Source: UBA8389 sp964472175
GTDB taxonomy: Bacteria; Bacteroidota; Bacteroidia; Bacteroidales; UBA1402
Assembly (NCBI GenBank): GCA_964472175.1
Contig: CAYYJF010000002.1
Location: forward strand, 31,378-95,377
Direction: 5' to 3'
Length of the DNA: 64,000 nt
Numbering within the stretch: the first letter of the stretch is position 1; each line of letters opens with the position of its first letter. The translations under genes were made by a program, and so were the position numbers. The notes beneath the pieces were generated by a model, which did no database searches, had not been told where the DNA came from, and worked only from the letters and a program-made list of their open reading frames with translations. Of this stretch, positions 45,851 to 54,757 are shown one piece after another.

Positions 45851-46873
45851 ATGCGACCAATCACAATTCTTGGCATAGAATCATCTTGTGACGACACCTC
45901 TGCGGCAGTACTTCAGGACGGTTATTTACTCTCAAACGTCGTTGCTGGTCAAAAAGTACATGAGTTATACGGAGGCGTTGTCCCTGAACTTGCATCCAGA
46001 GCGCACCAACAAAATATTGTTCCTGTTGTTGATCAGGCGTTGAAACAAGCCGGGATTGATCGTTCAGTTTTAAGCGCTGTTGCGTATACCCGCGGTCCGG
46101 GTTTGATGGGGTCTTTGTTGGTAGGCACTTCTTTCGCAAAAGGATTTTCCAGGGCGTTGAATATTCCAATGATTGAAGTCAATCACTTACAAGCGCACAT
46201 TTTGGCACATTTCATTCAAGTGAAAGGTGAAGAACATTCGATTCCGGAAATGCCCTTTTTGTGTTTGTTGGTGAGTGGGGGAAATTCTCAAATTGTTTTG
46301 GTCAAATCTCTGACCGAAATGGAAATCGTAGGTCAAACGATTGACGATGCAGCAGGAGAAGCCTTCGACAAGTGCGCAAAAGTTATGGGGTTGCCATATC
46401 CAGGAGGTCCAATGATTGATAAATTAGCCAAATTGGGCAATCCCAAAGCCTTTCAATTCAGCAAACCACAGATAGCCGGACTGGATTACAGTTTCAGCGG
46501 TTTAAAAACATCTTTTCTCTATACTTTGAGAGATCAAATGGAAATAAACCCCCATTTCATCGAAGAAAATCAGGCGGATCTATGTGCATCTCTGCAGGAA
46601 ACAGTCATTTCAATTTTAATGAATAAACTAAGATTGGCTGCCAAACAATATGGAATCAAGCACATTGCCCTGGCTGGTGGTGTTTCTGCCAATTCCGGAC
46701 TTCGACAATCTTTTGTTGATCATGCCGAAAAATACAAATGGCACATTTATATTCCAAAATTTGCCTATACAACAGACAATGCAGCAATGATTGGAATCTC
46801 CGGTTATTTAAAGTATCAACAAGGTCAGTTTTCGGGAATGGACGCAGTGCCATATTCCCGGATAATTATGTAA
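45851..46873 (+). CDS. tsaD: tRNA N6-threonylcarbamoyladenosine transferase TsaD
   Basis: Catalyses the last step of t6A37 formation on ANN-decoding tRNAs, with TsaB and TsaE (not in the window). The 340-residue protein has IGIESSCDDTSAAVL at the start, the metal-binding HLQAHILAH, VSGGNSQIV, and ALAGGVSANSGLR. ATG 45851 matches the family N-terminus; longer in-frame sequence upstream overlaps the -7 box. The next gene, crcB, begins three bases later. Confidence 0.96.
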   Translation: MRPITILGIESSCDDTSAAVLQDGYLLSNVVAGQKVHELYGGVVPELASRAHQQNIVPVVDQALKQAGIDRSVLSAVAYTRGPGLMGSLLVGTSFAKGFSRALNIPMIEVNHLQAHILAHFIQVKGEEHSIPEMPFLCLLVSGGNSQIVLVKSLTEMEIVGQTIDDAAGEAFDKCAKVMGLPYPGGPMIDKLAKLGNPKAFQFSKPQIAGLDYSFSGLKTSFLYTLRDQMEINPHFIEENQADLCASLQETVISILMNKLRLAAKQYGIKHIALAGGVSANSGLRQSFVDHAEKYKWHIYIPKFAYTTDNAAMIGISGYLKYQQGQFSGMDAVPYSRIIM

Positions 46874-46876
46874 GCT

Positions 46877-47242
46877 ATGCGTGAATTGATTCTCATTTTT
46901 ATTGGTGGCGGACTGGGCAGTGTTCTTAGAGCGTTGGTCGGTAGATGGACTTTACACGCTTCATTTCCCTTTGCAACCTTTTTTGTGAACATCGTTGGTT
47001 GTCTCATGATCGGATTTTTAATATCCATTGCGCACAGACACCTTTTAAACATTCAATTCAGATCCCTACTTGCTGTTGGTTTTTGTGGGGGATTTACAAC
47101 TTTTTCAACCTTTTCCAATGAAAGTTTGCAGCTGCTAAAAAGTGGCCAATTGATTCATTTTGCCTTGTATGCAGGAGCAACCTTTGTCGGATGTCTTCTT
47201 GCTGTTTGGTTGGGCGATTTTTTGGGACAGAGAATTCCTTAA
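46877..47242 (+). CDS. crcB: Fluoride exporter CrcB/Fluc
   Basis: A 121-residue four-helix dual-topology membrane channel that exports fluoride. The signatures GGGLGSVLRALVG, FPFATFFVNIVGCLMIGF and GFCGGFTTFSTFS are all present. It sits three bases behind tsaD with no room for a fluoride riboswitch of its own, so expression probably follows tsaD. Confidence 0.94.
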   Translation: MRELILIFIGGGLGSVLRALVGRWTLHASFPFATFFVNIVGCLMIGFLISIAHRHLLNIQFRSLLAVGFCGGFTTFSTFSNESLQLLKSGQLIHFALYAGATFVGCLLAVWLGDFLGQRIP

Positions 47243-47252
47243 CCAGGAGGCG

Positions 47253-48416
47253 TTAAAAAATAGCTTCTTTTTCTGCTTTCTTGAATAACATTCTTTTGTA
47301 AGCAGTCACAGACAGACCTGTTTTTTGATTTACAGCTCTTTTCAGGGAATCCACTGAACCAAAACCACAAGATTCGGCCAGATTTTGATTGGTCATATCC
47401 GGTCGGTTTTTCAACAATCGTTCCAATTCTTCCAGTCTGTGGTTGTTGACAAAGGTACAGAAATTCATTCCGTATCGGTTGTTTATAATCGTGGAAATGT
47501 ACGTGCGGTTGGTCCCCACATGTTGCGCGACATCCTGAATGTTTAATTTGTTGTTCAAATACACTTTATCGCAGACAAATAGTTTGTTGATTTTCTCTGC
47601 TAAAAGCTGCTTACCTGCATCCAGCATCTCAACATCCATCGTTATCGATTCTGGATCAGCGTTTTCAGTCAATGTTGGATTGATGACCTTTTGTTGAATG
47701 CCTATCCATCCGATAATGAAAAGAGAAATGGAAAAGATTACAGAAGCTATGGTTAATCCCACCAACTCATTTGTAAAATATTTTCTGCCCAACACGCTTA
47801 AAACAATGGAAGAAACACTACAGATGACCATTAAGATATTGAGTATGACCACTCTGACCGACCTGATTTCCCAATAATCGGAATAAAATTGAATGGCTTT
47901 TAATCGGAAATTTCGAATCATGGATAAATTTCCAATGATTGAAAAGACCACCTGAAGCACAAATACAATGCAGTTGATCTTTCTTAAAACATTGAGAATC
48001 TGTATATTTTGATTTTCTGAAGGTACGCCTTTGTTATATATCCAATACAAAAAATCAGATTTGGGCAAGGAGTAAGCTGCTATGAAATATAAAACAAACA
48101 GAATAAAAGGCGTAATCAGAAAGTAAATATGTTTTTTCCACTCGAACTTAACCTCGAGCATCAATAACCTGAAATAGATATAAAACAGTGGGTAAACCAG
48201 CAATGAAAAAAACTGGTAAAAAGGTTCATACCATACAATGACGGAGTAAACATTATTGAAATATAAGAAATGCCCAATGTAGACAAATATACATGCCAAC
48301 ATGAATTTGCCCAAAAAACGTTTAGCATGGTTGGTATTTCTGGCTGCAACATGTAAAAGAATCGTCCAAAATAACGTTACATAAATTGGCGTGAGAAGCA
48401 AAATCGTTTTCAGCAT
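47253..48416 (-). CDS. Membrane-anchored AraC-type regulator
   Basis: A 387-residue protein with seven hydrophobic helices in the first 245 residues and a cytoplasmic AraC HTH domain at the end (about 285-380; LNIQDVAQHVGTNRTYISTIINNRYGMNFCTFVNNHRLEE ... GFGSVDSLKRAVNQKTGLSVTAY). This 7TM-AraC design is common in Bacteroidota and is assumed to read an extracellular or membrane signal. Its targets are unknown; neighbours do not suggest one. Promoter box at 48447-48440. Confidence 0.88.
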   Translation of the reverse strand: MLKTILLLTPIYVTLFWTILLHVAARNTNHAKRFLGKFMLACIFVYIGHFLYFNNVYSVIVWYEPFYQFFSLLVYPLFYIYFRLLMLEVKFEWKKHIYFLITPFILFVLYFIAAYSLPKSDFLYWIYNKGVPSENQNIQILNVLRKINCIVFVLQVVFSIIGNLSMIRNFRLKAIQFYSDYWEIRSVRVVILNILMVICSVSSIVLSVLGRKYFTNELVGLTIASVIFSISLFIIGWIGIQQKVINPTLTENADPESITMDVEMLDAGKQLLAEKINKLFVCDKVYLNNKLNIQDVAQHVGTNRTYISTIINNRYGMNFCTFVNNHRLEELERLLKNRPDMTNQNLAESCGFGSVDSLKRAVNQKTGLSVTAYKRMLFKKAEKEAIF

Positions 48417-48439
48417 AAAAGCAAAAGCAAAATTTCAGT

Positions 48440-48447
48440 CAAAAATA
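48440..48447 (-). promoter_or_regulatory. -7 promoter box of the 7TM-AraC gene
   Basis: TATTTTTG on the minus strand, 23 bases before the start codon. Confidence 0.5.
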
Positions 48448-48474
48448 ATGAATTGTTTGAATTTGGTTGCTGCT

Positions 48475-50184
48475 TTAAATTGTTTTATTGTTTTCTTTTT
48501 CCTTTTTTCCCTTTTGAAGCGTAAAACGTTTGATTTTCATGGTGGCAGTTTTTTCAAAAGGTTCATCTGTTAGTTTGATGTCAGAAATTTGAGCATGTTT
48601 TCCAACGGATTGATTCACTTTGTGTTTCAATTCTTTGATGTAGATCTCCATTCTTTTTTTAAGCTCATCGGTATGACTTTGTGCCGATTTGAGCAATTCC
48701 TGGTATTTTTTTGAGAATTCGTCCTTGTTCAGGTAAACCTGAGCGACTAGTTTACCTTTGTGCTGGTAAACGACAGATTCAACCACACCCTCAATTTCAT
48801 TGATGATGGCTTCAATTTCTTCAGGATAAATATTCTCACCACTTGCTCCTAGGATCATATTTTTGCTTCTTCCTTTTAAGCTCAAATAGCCTTTTTTATC
48901 AATGATACCCAAGTCGCCCGTTTTAAACCAGCCGTGCGCATCCAGCACTTCAGCCGTTAGCGTGGGCTCTTTGTAATATCCCTGCATCACATTTTTTCCT
49001 CTAACCACAACTTCTCCTTCGCCAGTCGTTGGATTCACATTGATTAATCTGGCTTCAACACCATTCATAACTGGGCCAACAGACCGAAATTTGGTATGAA
49101 AAACCGGTGCGCCGAAAATCATGGGGGAGGTTTCAGTCAAACCATACCCGCAAGAATATGGAAATTTGGCATCACGTAAAAATTGTTCAACTTCAGGTGC
49201 GACAGCTGCTCCTCCAATGCCAAAGAATCTCAGTCTTCCACCAAATATTTGAATCATTTTTTTGCCGGCAATGCGATGAAAAACCTTTTGAATCGGTCGT
49301 ATTTGGTACAACAATCGCAAAAAACGGTTTTTTGTAAATTTTGATTTGACGCCGACTTTGTACATTTTCTCAATGATCAAAGGAACAGTTAACATCATCG
49401 TGGGACGGACACTTTTAAGCAAAGGCATTAACACATTGGCAGTGGGTGCCTTATCAATATAGTGTGTCGTAGCTCCTTGCATAACTCCCAAAATTAAGCC
49501 AAGCGTACATTCGTAGGTGTGCGCCAGTGGAAGCACCGACAAATAAACATCAGAGTCATCGGCCGGATAAATGGTGGTGCATTGATAAGCATCCCAAACC
49601 AAATTTTCGTGCGACAACATGACACCTTTTGAACGTCCTGTCGTGCCGGATGTATAGATAATGGTTGCCAAATCATTTGGTTCAACCACCACCGTTTTAT
49701 TCAATTCCCCATTCTTGGCAACAAATGAAGCTTGCATATCATCCGTTGAAACGCCGGTGCGCATGTCGGAAAAATCATTAATGCAAATGATTAAGCCATC
49801 GAAAATCAGATCGGTCTGGATGTTGTTATAGGCTTTTCTGCTGATAATAACTATTTTAGATTCGCTATGAGAAAGAATATTGTTGATTTCTTTGACGGAA
49901 AAATCGACCAAAATCGGGACACTAACAGCACCACTCTTCGCAATAGAAAAATAGGACAGACCCCAATTGGGCATGTTTTCAGAAATGAGCGCTATCTTTT
50001 CGCCTTGTTGAATGCCGTAACTAATAAACAGGTTTTGAAGTTTGTTTGAAAGCAGCTCAAAATCGCCGTAAGTAACGACGCAATCAGAACCCATTGTGGC
50101 AAAAATCTTATTTTTATAGTTCGCTACACTTACATTTAAAATGGCAGGCAATGTGTAGTTTGCAGGTTTAACCATATCGCTCAA
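48475..50184 (-). CDS. AMP-binding long-chain acyl-CoA synthetase
   Basis: A 569-residue adenylate-forming enzyme. Visible: the P-loop TIIYTSGTTGRSKGVMLSHEN (near residue 172), GYGLTETSP and the KTGDLGIIDKKGYL block, with the C-terminal adenylation lysine in the FEKTATMKIKR tail. Activates fatty acids with CoA for lipid synthesis or degradation. It is distinct in sequence from the 638-residue ligase behind iorAB. Promoter box at 50201-50194, close to the his leader on the other strand. Confidence 0.88.
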   Translation of the reverse strand: MSDMVKPANYTLPAILNVSVANYKNKIFATMGSDCVVTYGDFELLSNKLQNLFISYGIQQGEKIALISENMPNWGLSYFSIAKSGAVSVPILVDFSVKEINNILSHSESKIVIISRKAYNNIQTDLIFDGLIICINDFSDMRTGVSTDDMQASFVAKNGELNKTVVVEPNDLATIIYTSGTTGRSKGVMLSHENLVWDAYQCTTIYPADDSDVYLSVLPLAHTYECTLGLILGVMQGATTHYIDKAPTANVLMPLLKSVRPTMMLTVPLIIEKMYKVGVKSKFTKNRFLRLLYQIRPIQKVFHRIAGKKMIQIFGGRLRFFGIGGAAVAPEVEQFLRDAKFPYSCGYGLTETSPMIFGAPVFHTKFRSVGPVMNGVEARLINVNPTTGEGEVVVRGKNVMQGYYKEPTLTAEVLDAHGWFKTGDLGIIDKKGYLSLKGRSKNMILGASGENIYPEEIEAIINEIEGVVESVVYQHKGKLVAQVYLNKDEFSKKYQELLKSAQSHTDELKKRMEIYIKELKHKVNQSVGKHAQISDIKLTDEPFEKTATMKIKRFTLQKGKKEKENNKTI

Positions 50185-50193
50185 TTTTTTTTA

Positions 50194-50201
50194 CAAATGT
50201 A
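50194..50201 (-). promoter_or_regulatory. -7 promoter box of the acyl-CoA synthetase
   Basis: TACATTTG on the minus strand, nine bases before the start codon; divergent from the his promoter. Confidence 0.5.
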
Positions 50202-50213
50202 AGCCGATTTAGC

Positions 50214-50242
50214 TTGATTTTTGTGAATTTTTAGTAGATTTG
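50214..50242 (+). promoter_or_regulatory. Promoter of the his operon
   Basis: TTG at 50214-50216 and TAGATTTG at 50235-50242 with 18 bases between, a good fit to the Bacteroidota TTG/TAnnTTTG pattern. Transcription should begin near 50249, a few bases before the leader peptide start. Confidence 0.6.
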
Positions 50243-50256
50243 CAAAAAATAACGCA

Positions 50257-50307
50257 ATGAAATCTGTAAAACGCCATTTCCACCATCATCCAATATCTAA
50301 TCGATAA
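50257..50307 (+). CDS. hisL: his operon leader peptide (MKSVKRHFHHHPISNR)
   Basis: A 16-residue open reading frame with four histidine codons (50275-50277 and 50281-50289) immediately after the his promoter and before a terminator hairpin. It has no function as a protein: ribosome stalling at the His codons when charged tRNA-His is scarce is expected to control transcription of hisGDCB. The composition parallels the His-rich leader peptide of enteric his operons. No Shine-Dalgarno sequence is visible. Confidence 0.8.
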   Translation: MKSVKRHFHHHPISNR

Positions 50308-50375
50308 CGGTTGGCCGGTGTGGTGTATCAAAATAATTGTAAAAGGCTTACCGTTGTCATGGTAAGCCTTTTTTT
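50306..50375 (+). terminator. his attenuator: antiterminator and terminator
   Basis: Terminator: a 12-bp stem (AAAAGGCTTACC 50341-50352 with GGTAAGCCTTTT 50361-50372) and a T-run to 50375. Antiterminator: AACGGT (50306-50311) and GCC (50314-50316) can pair with ACCGTT (50350-50355) and GGC (50345-50347), which uses the left arm of the terminator, so the two folds exclude each other. The antiterminator strand starts inside the leader peptide stop codon, so a ribosome reaching the stop would cover it, while one stalled on the His codons would leave it free. Confidence 0.8.
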
Positions 50376-50401
50376 ATTCACTAAACAAAATATTGAACAA
50401 G

Positions 50402-51253
50402 ATGCTTAGAATTGCAGTACAATCCAAAGGACGTTTGAACGAGGATACCATGTCTTTGATTCAGGAAACCGGTATCAAATTGGAGTCGGGCAAAAGAACT
50501 TTGCTGGTTCCTGCAAAGAATTTTCCAATTGAAATCCTGTATCTTAGGGACGATGATATTCCACAGTCCGTTGCTTCAGGAATTGCCGATGTGGGAATCG
50601 TAGGAGAAAACGAATTTGAAGAAAAGAAAGAAAAGGCAGAAATCCTGAAAAGACTGGGATTCAGCAAATGCCGCTTGTCCATTGCAATTCCGAAGTCAGT
50701 TGACTACAAAGGTGTTGAATGGTTGGAAGGTAAAACCATCGCAACTTCATATCCTGTCATTTTACAAGAATTTTTGCAAAAGAACAAAATTAAATCAGAG
50801 ATCCATGTCATTACAGGTTCTGTAGAAATTGCACCTGGTATTGGCTTGGCCGATTGCATTTTCGATATTGTCAGCTCGGGCAGCACATTGGTCAGCAACC
50901 AACTTAAAGAAGTTGAAGTGGTGATGCAGTCTGAAGCCTTGCTGATCGGAAACCCCCAAATGGGCGAAGAAAAAAGAATCATTCTGGAATCCTTGTTGTT
51001 CCGCATTCAATCCGTTCAAAATGCAGAAAATAAAAAATATGTCATGATGAATGTTCCCAATGACAACATACAGTCCATCGTGAATGAAATTCCCGGCATG
51101 CGCAGCCCGACAGTGATGCCGTTGGCCAAACCGGGATGGAGTTCCTTGCATACTGTTTTGGACGAAAAACGATTTTGGGAAATCATTGACAAGCTCAAAG
51201 CACTCGGTGCTGAAGGAATTTTAGAATTACCCATTGAAAAAATGATTCCCTAA
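50402..51253 (+). CDS. hisG: ATP phosphoribosyltransferase, long form
   Basis: First step of histidine synthesis: joins ATP and PRPP. The 283-residue protein is the long form with a C-terminal regulatory domain (about residues 210-283), so it should be feedback inhibited by histidine without HisZ. The N-terminal IAVQSKGRLNEDT and the PRPP loop region GLADCIFDIVSSGSTLVSN are clear. ATG 50402 is used; an earlier TTG at 50393 adds three residues not typical of the family. Confidence 0.95.
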   Translation: MLRIAVQSKGRLNEDTMSLIQETGIKLESGKRTLLVPAKNFPIEILYLRDDDIPQSVASGIADVGIVGENEFEEKKEKAEILKRLGFSKCRLSIAIPKSVDYKGVEWLEGKTIATSYPVILQEFLQKNKIKSEIHVITGSVEIAPGIGLADCIFDIVSSGSTLVSNQLKEVEVVMQSEALLIGNPQMGEEKRIILESLLFRIQSVQNAENKKYVMMNVPNDNIQSIVNEIPGMRSPTVMPLAKPGWSSLHTVLDEKRFWEIIDKLKALGAEGILELPIEKMIP

Positions 51254-51255
51254 TC

Positions 51256-52545
51256 ATGATACGAAGCAATAATCCGACCAAAGAAGCCCTGTCAGACCTA
51301 CTGAAAAGGCCCGAATTTAAAACCGAGGATCTGAACAAGACCGTCAGCGAAGTTTTGAATTCGGTTCGTCAATCCGGGGATGAAGCGGTTCGTACATTCT
51401 CAGAGAAGTTTGATCGCATTCGCATTGCTGACTTTTTGGTTTCAGAAAAAGAAATGCTGGATGCTGAATCAAAAATTGACGATAAACTCAAGAATGCCAT
51501 TGCTTTAGCAAGTAAAAACATTCACACCTTTCATTTGGCCCAGGACATTCCGACACCGGTCATTCAAACGATGCCTGGTGTCACTTGCTGGCAAAAAGCC
51601 TTGCCGATAGAAAAAGTAGGTCTGTATGTTCCCGGAGGAACGGCGCCTTTGTTTTCGACCGTATTGATGTTGGCCATTCCTGCTAAAATTGCCGGATGCA
51701 AAGAAATTGTATTGTGCACCCCTCCAAATGCAGAAGGAACCATTCATCCAACCATTTTGTATGCTGCAAAAGTTGCTGGTGTTGGAAAGGTTTTCAAGAT
51801 TGGTGGCGTTCAGGCCATTGCTGCAATGGCTTATGGCACAGAATCAGTTCCTCAGGTACATAAAATATTTGGTCCTGGAAATCAGTATGTCACAGCCGCA
51901 AAACAGTTGGTCGGTATCAGGGATGTGGCCATCGATATGCCGGCAGGACCTTCTGAAGTGGCCGTTCTGGCTGACGACTCCGCCATTCCTGCCTTTGTCG
52001 CTTCTGATTTATTGTCACAGGCAGAGCATGGCAAAGACAGTCAATCTGTGTTGATTACCACCTCCATGCAACTGGCCGATGCCGTAGAAATAGAATTGCA
52101 AAAACAGCTGGAAGCCCTTTCTAGAAAAGATTTTGCCGCCTTATCGCTTGCAAACAGCAGGATTATTGTTTTGGACAGCATGGAAGCGGCAATTGAAGCC
52201 ACCAACCTGTATGCACCTGAACACCTTATCATTTCCACGAAAAACTACCATCAGGTTGCTGAAAAAATTCAACATGCAGGTTCAGTCTTTTTGGGGAATT
52301 TTACTCCTGAGAGTGCAGGGGATTATGCCTCCGGTACCAATCATACGCTGCCCACCAATGGTTTCTCAAAAATGTACAGTGGGGTGCATTTGGATAGTTT
52401 CAGAAAAAAAACAACTTTTCAGGAAATTACCAACGATGGCCTTTCTGGTTTGGCTGAAACACTTGATACAATGGCAAAGGCAGAATTCTTAACCGCCCAT
52501 GCCAATGCAGTCAATATTCGATTGAACAAGAATAAATCAAATTAA
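51256..52545 (+). CDS. hisD: Histidinol dehydrogenase
   Basis: Zinc enzyme that oxidises histidinol to histidine in two NAD-linked steps, the last of the pathway. The 429-residue protein has the family blocks YVPGGTAPLFSTVLM, GGVQAIAAMAYGTE, GPGNQYVTAAK and the metal ligands in DLLSQAEHG and ...GDYASGTNHTLPT. It begins two bases after the hisG stop. Confidence 0.96.
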   Translation: MIRSNNPTKEALSDLLKRPEFKTEDLNKTVSEVLNSVRQSGDEAVRTFSEKFDRIRIADFLVSEKEMLDAESKIDDKLKNAIALASKNIHTFHLAQDIPTPVIQTMPGVTCWQKALPIEKVGLYVPGGTAPLFSTVLMLAIPAKIAGCKEIVLCTPPNAEGTIHPTILYAAKVAGVGKVFKIGGVQAIAAMAYGTESVPQVHKIFGPGNQYVTAAKQLVGIRDVAIDMPAGPSEVAVLADDSAIPAFVASDLLSQAEHGKDSQSVLITTSMQLADAVEIELQKQLEALSRKDFAALSLANSRIIVLDSMEAAIEATNLYAPEHLIISTKNYHQVAEKIQHAGSVFLGNFTPESAGDYASGTNHTLPTNGFSKMYSGVHLDSFRKKTTFQEITNDGLSGLAETLDTMAKAEFLTAHANAVNIRLNKNKSN

Positions 52546-52546
52546 A

Positions 52547-53581
52547 ATGAATTTAGAAAAGTTGATAAGACCTTCCATTCTTCGCTTAAAACCCTATTCA
52601 TGCGCCAGAGATGAATATCAGGGTGAAGCATTGGCGTATTTGGATGCCAATGAAAATCCAATGAATGGCCCGTACAATCGTTATCCGGATCCGCTTCAAG
52701 TGGGGTTAAAGAAGCAAATCTCTGTCATAAAAAACGTATCAGAAGCCTCCATTTTCCTCGGAAACGGAAGTGATGAGCCCATCGATCTGATTGTCAGGAT
52801 TTTTTGTGAACCAACCATCGATAATATTGTGGCCATTGATCCCACTTACGGGATGTACCAGGTGAGTGCCGATATCAATCACGTTGAATACAGGAAGGTA
52901 TTGTTGAATTCAGACTTTTCATTGGATGCCAAACGTTTACTTGATGCAACAGATGACAATACCAAGGTCATCTTTTTGTGCTCACCAAACAATCCGACTG
53001 GCAATGATTTGGAAATCAAAGAGATGCTGAAAGTGTTGGATGCATTCAAGGGCATTGTTGTTGTGGATGAGGCTTACATCGACTTTTCTACCAGAAGCTC
53101 ACTAACCAACCTTTTGGACAAATATTCGAATTTGATCGTTTTGCAGACTTTCTCAAAAGCCTGGGGAATGGCTGCTGTTCGATTGGGAATGGCATTTGCA
53201 GCTCCTGAAATCATCACCTATTTCAATAAAGTCAAGTATCCATACAACATCAACATTCTGACACAAAAGTTTGTTTCGGAAAGTCTGGAAAATCAAAACC
53301 GGAAAAACGAATGGGTGCAGGTTATTCTGAAAGAAAAAGCATTATTAATCAGTGAATTGCAAAAACTTCCATTGATTCAAGAAATTTACTCATCCGATGC
53401 GAATTTCGTTTTGGTCAAAGTCGAAGATGCCAATGCCGTGTATCGTTATTTGACCGAAAAAGGCATTATTGTACGAAACCGGAACAGTGTATCCATGTGT
53501 GTTGGTTGTTTGAGAATTACCGTTGGAATACCTGAAGAAAACAGATTGTTGATGGAAGCATTAAAGACTTATAAGGCATGA
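52547..53581 (+). CDS. hisC: Histidinol-phosphate aminotransferase
   Basis: PLP enzyme converting imidazole-acetol phosphate to histidinol phosphate with glutamate. The 344-residue protein has LDANENP near residue 32, SPNNPTG, VDEAYIDF and the PLP lysine in TFSKAWGMA (Lys204). Starts one base after hisD and overlaps hisB by four bases. Confidence 0.96.
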   Translation: MNLEKLIRPSILRLKPYSCARDEYQGEALAYLDANENPMNGPYNRYPDPLQVGLKKQISVIKNVSEASIFLGNGSDEPIDLIVRIFCEPTIDNIVAIDPTYGMYQVSADINHVEYRKVLLNSDFSLDAKRLLDATDDNTKVIFLCSPNNPTGNDLEIKEMLKVLDAFKGIVVVDEAYIDFSTRSSLTNLLDKYSNLIVLQTFSKAWGMAAVRLGMAFAAPEIITYFNKVKYPYNINILTQKFVSESLENQNRKNEWVQVILKEKALLISELQKLPLIQEIYSSDANFVLVKVEDANAVYRYLTEKGIIVRNRNSVSMCVGCLRITVGIPEENRLLMEALKTYKA

Positions 53582-54717
53582 TACAAAAAAAACGGATTTT
53601 ATTTGTTGACAGAGACGGAACATTGGTGATTGAGCCACCTGTTGACTATCAATTGGATGCTTTTGAAAAGTTGGCGTTTTATCCCGGTGTCTTTAAGAAT
53701 CTGTCATTCATTCGTGAGAAGTTGGATTTCGAATTGGTGATGGTCACCAATCAGGATGGCTTAGGTACCGCTTCCTTTCCTGAAAACACCTTTTGGCCTG
53801 TTCAGCATTTTATTTTGAAATCATTTGAAAATGAAGGCGTGCATTTCGATGCCATTCATATCGACAAATCCTTTCCGGAAGACCTGTCTCCGTCAAGAAA
53901 ACCCAATACGGGCATGTTGCAGTCCTATTTTTCAGACACCTACGATTTGGCAAATTCATTTGTAATCGGAGACCGCTTAACCGATGTCCAGTTGGCTAAT
54001 AACCTAGGAGCAAAGGCCATTTTGATGCAAGATTCGTCTGATGATCTTCTACAAGAGTTGGGGGAAAAGCAATTGGCAGGAGTCTGTGCGTTGATTACCA
54101 CCAGCTGGGACGACATTGCAACTTTTCTTTTTGCAGGCGAACGCACTGCAACCATTGAAAGAAAAACCAAAGAAACCGACATTTCGGTTTCCGTCAATTT
54201 GGATGGGAGTGGAAAGACCGATATCTCGACTGGTTTGGGTTTCTTTGACCACATGTTGGAACAAATCGGAAAACATTCCGGCATTGATTTGCGTATTCAA
54301 ACCAAAGGCGATTTACACGTAGATGAGCACCACACCATCGAAGACACGGCCATTGTATTGGGAGAAGCTCTGTCAAAAGCATTGGGCGATAAGCGTGGCT
54401 TAGAAAGGTATGGCTATTGCTTACCCATGGATGATTCCTTGTGTCTGGTTGCACTTGACTTTGGTGGAAGACCCTGGATAGAATGGGATTGTTCTTTTTC
54501 CAGAGAGCGCGTAGGGGATGTGCCAACAGAAATGTTTTTCCACTTTTTCAAATCACTAAGCGACTCAGCCAAAATGAACCTGAACGTTCAGGTGAACGGT
54601 TCAAACGATCATCACAAAGCTGAGGCACTCTTTAAATCCTTTGCAAGAGCCATTAAAATGGCCATAAAAAGGGATATCTTTAAATTCGAACTTCCTTCAA
54701 CAAAGGGTATTTTATAA
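53578..54717 (+). CDS. hisB: Bifunctional histidinol-phosphatase / imidazoleglycerol-phosphate dehydratase
   Basis: Two enzymes of the pathway fused in one chain of 379 residues. The N-terminal half is a HAD phosphatase with the catalytic DRDGT (Asp11, Asp13). The C-terminal half (about residues 185-379) is the IGP dehydratase, with the metal-binding histidines in FFDHMLEQIGKHS and VDEHHTIEDT and a later DHHKAEALFK. It ends the his group: hisH, hisA, hisF and hisI are not found after it. Confidence 0.96.
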   Translation: MIQKKRILFVDRDGTLVIEPPVDYQLDAFEKLAFYPGVFKNLSFIREKLDFELVMVTNQDGLGTASFPENTFWPVQHFILKSFENEGVHFDAIHIDKSFPEDLSPSRKPNTGMLQSYFSDTYDLANSFVIGDRLTDVQLANNLGAKAILMQDSSDDLLQELGEKQLAGVCALITTSWDDIATFLFAGERTATIERKTKETDISVSVNLDGSGKTDISTGLGFFDHMLEQIGKHSGIDLRIQTKGDLHVDEHHTIEDTAIVLGEALSKALGDKRGLERYGYCLPMDDSLCLVALDFGGRPWIEWDCSFSRERVGDVPTEMFFHFFKSLSDSAKMNLNVQVNGSNDHHKAEALFKSFARAIKMAIKRDIFKFELPSTKGIL

Positions 54718-54726
54718 TGTTTGAAA

Positions 54727-54757
54727 CAGCTTGGGCTCTATGCGTGAACCCAAGCTG
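54727..54757. terminator. Possible shared hairpin between hisB and the FMN reductase
   Basis: A 9-bp inverted repeat (CAGCTTGGG / CCCAAGCTG) just after hisB, overlapping the last codons of the convergent gene. No T-run follows on either strand, so its role as a terminator is uncertain. Confidence 0.35.

Noticed and set aside
46874..46876. Possible fluoride riboswitch before crcB
   Set aside because: Only three bases separate tsaD and crcB, so there is no room for one.
54727..54757. The hisB 3' hairpin as a sure terminator
   Set aside because: The stem is good but neither strand has a T-run; kept only as a low-confidence feature.
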